Positions 61,601 to 64,000 of a stretch of 64,000 nucleotides of DNA are shown here, one piece after another. Location of the stretch: assembly GCF_016808335.1 (NCBI RefSeq), contig NC_053142.1, forward strand, positions 45,427,674-45,491,673, given 5' to 3'. Each line of letters begins with the position of its first letter. Within the stretch, counting starts at the first letter, position 1. This DNA comes from Panicum virgatum. Taxonomy: Eukaryota; Streptophyta; Magnoliopsida; Poales; Poaceae. The notes below the pieces were generated by a model. The model had not been told where the DNA came from and made no database searches. It saw only the letters and a program-made list of their open reading frames with translations. The position numbers and the translations under genes are program-made.

Positions 61601-62823
61601 ATTTCAAGTGAGTTATCTTTTCGTAATGACTAAATCATGTTCTACACTGTGGATTGACAATAAAAACAATCATATTTTTGCGTGCAGAGGTTCTTGCGTG
61701 CTTTTTCCTCAGGAGGAACTGGACAGATGGGAAATGCAGATGAATCAAAGGGTACGGCGCCAAGTTGTTGCACAGGCACATGCTGAAATGCATGCACTGC
61801 ACGGTCAAGTTCATCCTTGTCCTACATGCCGTCAACCATCTCCAAAGGTAAATAGTTAAGTTATTCAAGGTACTGAGGAATAGGATCTATGATGGGCTGA
61901 ATCCAGCCGTGTATCTTTGCATCAAGACACAAAGAAAGTTTTCTTTTTTTTTTCTCAAACATGCAGTTAAGCTGTGTATTGTTGTATTAATAGGAGAATA
62001 ATAGGAGAAGAAGAGTGTCATACAAGGAGACACACACTGAGAGTCTGAGACACAAAGTGTTTTTTTTTCTCAAACATGCAGTAGAGCTAAGTCTTTCTTG
62101 TGCGGCAATAAGCTTAGCCTTTAGACTGTTACTGTTTTTATTGCCTTTTCCTTCTTTCTATCTTTCTTTCTTGTTTGTGTATTGTACCCTTATTTTTATT
62201 TAATTTGTAACCAGTAGGAGCTTGCCCCTCCTATTCCCTTCAAAAATAAACATGCCTTTTACAATAAGAAAGATGACCTGACCACTAAGACAAAGGTTAC
62301 CTGACCTCTAACACAAAGAAAGTGTTGTCTCTTGACGTTTATGCTTTTCAAACTGCTTTGTCATACATGATTTTTACCGATATATGTTGGTTCATGCTTT
62401 AACCTTTTTAGTTGTGATAATTTTTTTTATGGTTTTCCAAGTTCGATTGAGAATAATTTCAGTAACGAGGATGATCATGATTAAATTTTAATATTCCTAC
62501 TGTTCATTTTATAAAGCAAAACTGCTGCTGATCTCCTGGTGTTTTTTTTTGTTTGAACTAAGACAAGCTGGGCTAACCCCTCCCTAGATTTTCCTCATGG
62601 ACTTCTATACTGTACTGTAATTTTTTTTTGAACTGGAATTAACCAGTTCCTTTGCATTACCTCTTATGTATTTGCTTTGGTAACTTTGCAGGTTGGAAAC
62701 AACAACCACCTGTTCTGCTGGGCATGCCAGAAGCATTTTTGTGCCTTGTGCCATAAACCTGTCCCAAAGCCGGCACAGCATTATGGTCCCAAAGGTTGCA
62801 AGCAGCATACGGCAGATCCCTGA
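58649..62823 (+). CDS. RWD-RBR E3 ubiquitin ligase, RNF14-like, seven exons (634 aa)
   Basis: Exons: 58649-59056, 59492-59566, 59647-60175, 60596-60981, 61393-61607, 61688-61847, 62692-62823. All introns are GT-AG and the total of 1905 nt is exactly in frame. A Pro/Ala-rich N-terminus (1-125) precedes an RWD domain (about 130-300, '[13 protein letters not shown]'), which in RNF14 relatives contacts partners. RING1 (about 326-375, 'CMICFSEC...[10 protein letters not shown]') would bind the E2. IBR follows, then RING2 ('[19 protein letters not shown]', from 498) whose Cys511 is the expected thioester cysteine. The last exon adds CX2C pairs. RBR ligases pass ubiquitin from E2 through this Cys to substrate. 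The start follows the first ATG in the open GC-rich frame; an upstream extension has no Met. Substrate is unknown. Confidence 0.92.
61848..62691 (+). other. Intron 6 of the RBR gene with local duplication
   Basis: The 844-nt intron is the longest. Text TTTTCTCAAACATGCAGT occurs at about 61950 and again at about 62068, each after an ACACAAAG word. A pyrimidine-rich stretch lies at 62145-62175. No nested element could be delimited. Confidence 0.5.
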
Positions 62824-64000
62824 ATGAGGTTTTTCCATATGTGCATCAATATCGTCACTGTCACACCAGCAAATTATCAGAAGTTATGTGCGTGTACACA
62901 TATGCCTGTCCCATGATGTACTTTACTCGGATGAATCCATTTTTTTGAAGAGAGCATGTTTTCAAGTCTCCAATGTCATTGTATCCACAGTAGCTCCATG
63001 GTTTATATTCGCGAACACAAACATGGACCATTCTTTCATTCACTACATGGTGAAGTTTTGAGAATACCATATGTATACGCAAGATGCTGATTGAACAAAA
63101 ACCAATAGAACCAAATCTGGAGAGGGTATATTATTGTTCTGTTGTGATTGATGTTGTATCAATTCAACGGAAATTATCAGTGTTATCTTTTTCTCAATCT
63201 TAATCTTGTTCCCAATAGTCGGACATCAGAAAATTTGTGGATGTGATTCAAAAAAAGAAGAAAATTTGTGGATGTCGTGCTGGAATATGTACAGTGGTTG
63301 GCATACAGTGACAGATGGATCCAATCTGTGCCAGTTTATTTCTCACAATGATGTGAACTTTTTAACAGAATTCTAACAAGGGAAAATAGCAAAATAAAAG
63401 AAAAAAACTTGACACGATCTAATGGTGAGAATCAATTTGAGCCGCAGTGGTGGAATTCTTACATGTTTGCAATCTGGTACGTGACGTGCATAGTAGATTT
63501 GCACTTATTTGGTATTTGGGGCTGGGACGCCTCATGCCAACTGCAACGCTAGCTGCAAAGTTTTGCTGGATTCAGTTTAACAGTTTCTTCTTTTTTTCTC
63601 TTGAGGGCACAGGCGCACAGTACAAGAGTTTCTTCGAGATGCTGAACTTACATTGCTCGCTAAAGCCTTCGTTCCGATTGAGTGGAATCTGATATTTTCA
63701 TTTCCACACTTGCGTCGCTTGTTTTACTGGTCGTCAGTAGGCTCTGTAATTATTGACTGTATGATAGTTTTTTTTTTTTGAGGGAACGCCAGTAGTGTGT
63801 GCTCTGGATCTCTGGGCCTCAAAAGTCACAATGCTTGTGCATACTTTGTGGGCCGCGGATACTCAAAGGCAGCTCCTTTAGCCCATCACTACACCACTAC
63901 TGGGCCTGTTAAACCCCTAGCAAGTACCAGCCCATCATCCTAGCAAGTACCAGCCCATCATCAAAGGGCCCATAAGCGAGCCCATCGAGATACGCCCCGC
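62824..64000. other. 3' flank of the RBR gene
   Basis: It contains the presumed 3' UTR; no polyadenylation signal can be chosen with confidence. Beyond about 63200 it is AT-rich, with a T run at 63768-63779. No further gene is recognised before the window end. Confidence 0.5.
63915..63961. repeat. Two-copy 23-bp tandem repeat
   Basis: CCTAGCAAGTACCAGCCCAT plus CAT occurs twice head to tail, just before CAAAGGGCCC. It is a simple local duplication. Confidence 0.8.

Overview
The window looks like nuclear DNA from a grass (Poaceae, probably panicoid; species not resolved). The evidence is spliced genes with GT-AG introns, nested LTR retrotransposons of the Tat (Ty3/gypsy) and copia types, Stowaway, hAT-, MULE- and CACTA-type DNA transposons, a tRNA-derived SINE and very GC-rich 5' gene ends. 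There is nothing bacterial, no CRISPR array, and no rRNA or functional tRNA gene. Host genes take up only a small part of the window.

Layout. (1) 1-5326: truncated, decaying Tat retrotransposon, same family as the intact copy at 43.6-57.3 kb. (2) 5327-7858: gene-poor, with a trinucleotide-rich tract near 7.1-7.4 kb. (3) 7859-27566: a DUF295-type gene split in its coding sequence by an 18.6 kb CACTA transposon (8543-27143, TSD TTT). The CACTA carries a MULE (8664-18648, 10-bp TSD), which itself carries a gag-pol-less Tat-derived LTR element (9464-18593, TSD GTGGA). A separate, nearly intact copia element (19429-26121, TSD GGAGG) also sits in the CACTA. (4) 28728-29940: tandem pair of PR-10/Bet v 1-like genes; the first looks intact, the second is a pseudogene. 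(5) 29967-41715: a reverse-oriented SINE interrupted by an older minus-strand Tat element (30108-41565) with a seven-unit 137-bp tandem array. (6) 43288-57437: a Stowaway MITE containing an hAT-like MITE (8-bp TSD) containing a young 13.7 kb Tat retrotransposon (43561-57275, TSD ACGTC, LTRs about 99.5% identical by eye). (7) 57440-58648: ACCGAA/TTCGGT-rich blocks flanking a GC-rich segment. (8) 58649-62823: a seven-exon RWD-RBR (RNF14-like) E3 ubiquitin ligase gene. (9) 62824-64000: 3' flank.

How the parts relate. Target-site duplications give an insertion order: DUF295 gene, then CACTA, then MULE, then gypsy derivative; and Stowaway, then hAT MITE, then Tat. All complete Tat-type elements here carry, in addition to or instead of gag-pol, a gene on the opposite strand with a Transposase_28-like ('putative gypsy type transposon') N-terminal region and a coiled-coil C-terminal region. 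In two copies it has clear introns in its own orientation. One element (9464-18593) keeps essentially only this antisense gene. The intact Tat copy separates gag-protease from RT-RNase H-integrase by a single in-frame UAG that is also present in the decayed copy at the window start. The copia gag appears to start inside the LTR and may be spliced across the LTR boundary.

All similarity statements are from reading the sequence by eye; LTR divergences are hand counts. Domain names rest on recognised motifs, not on database searches.
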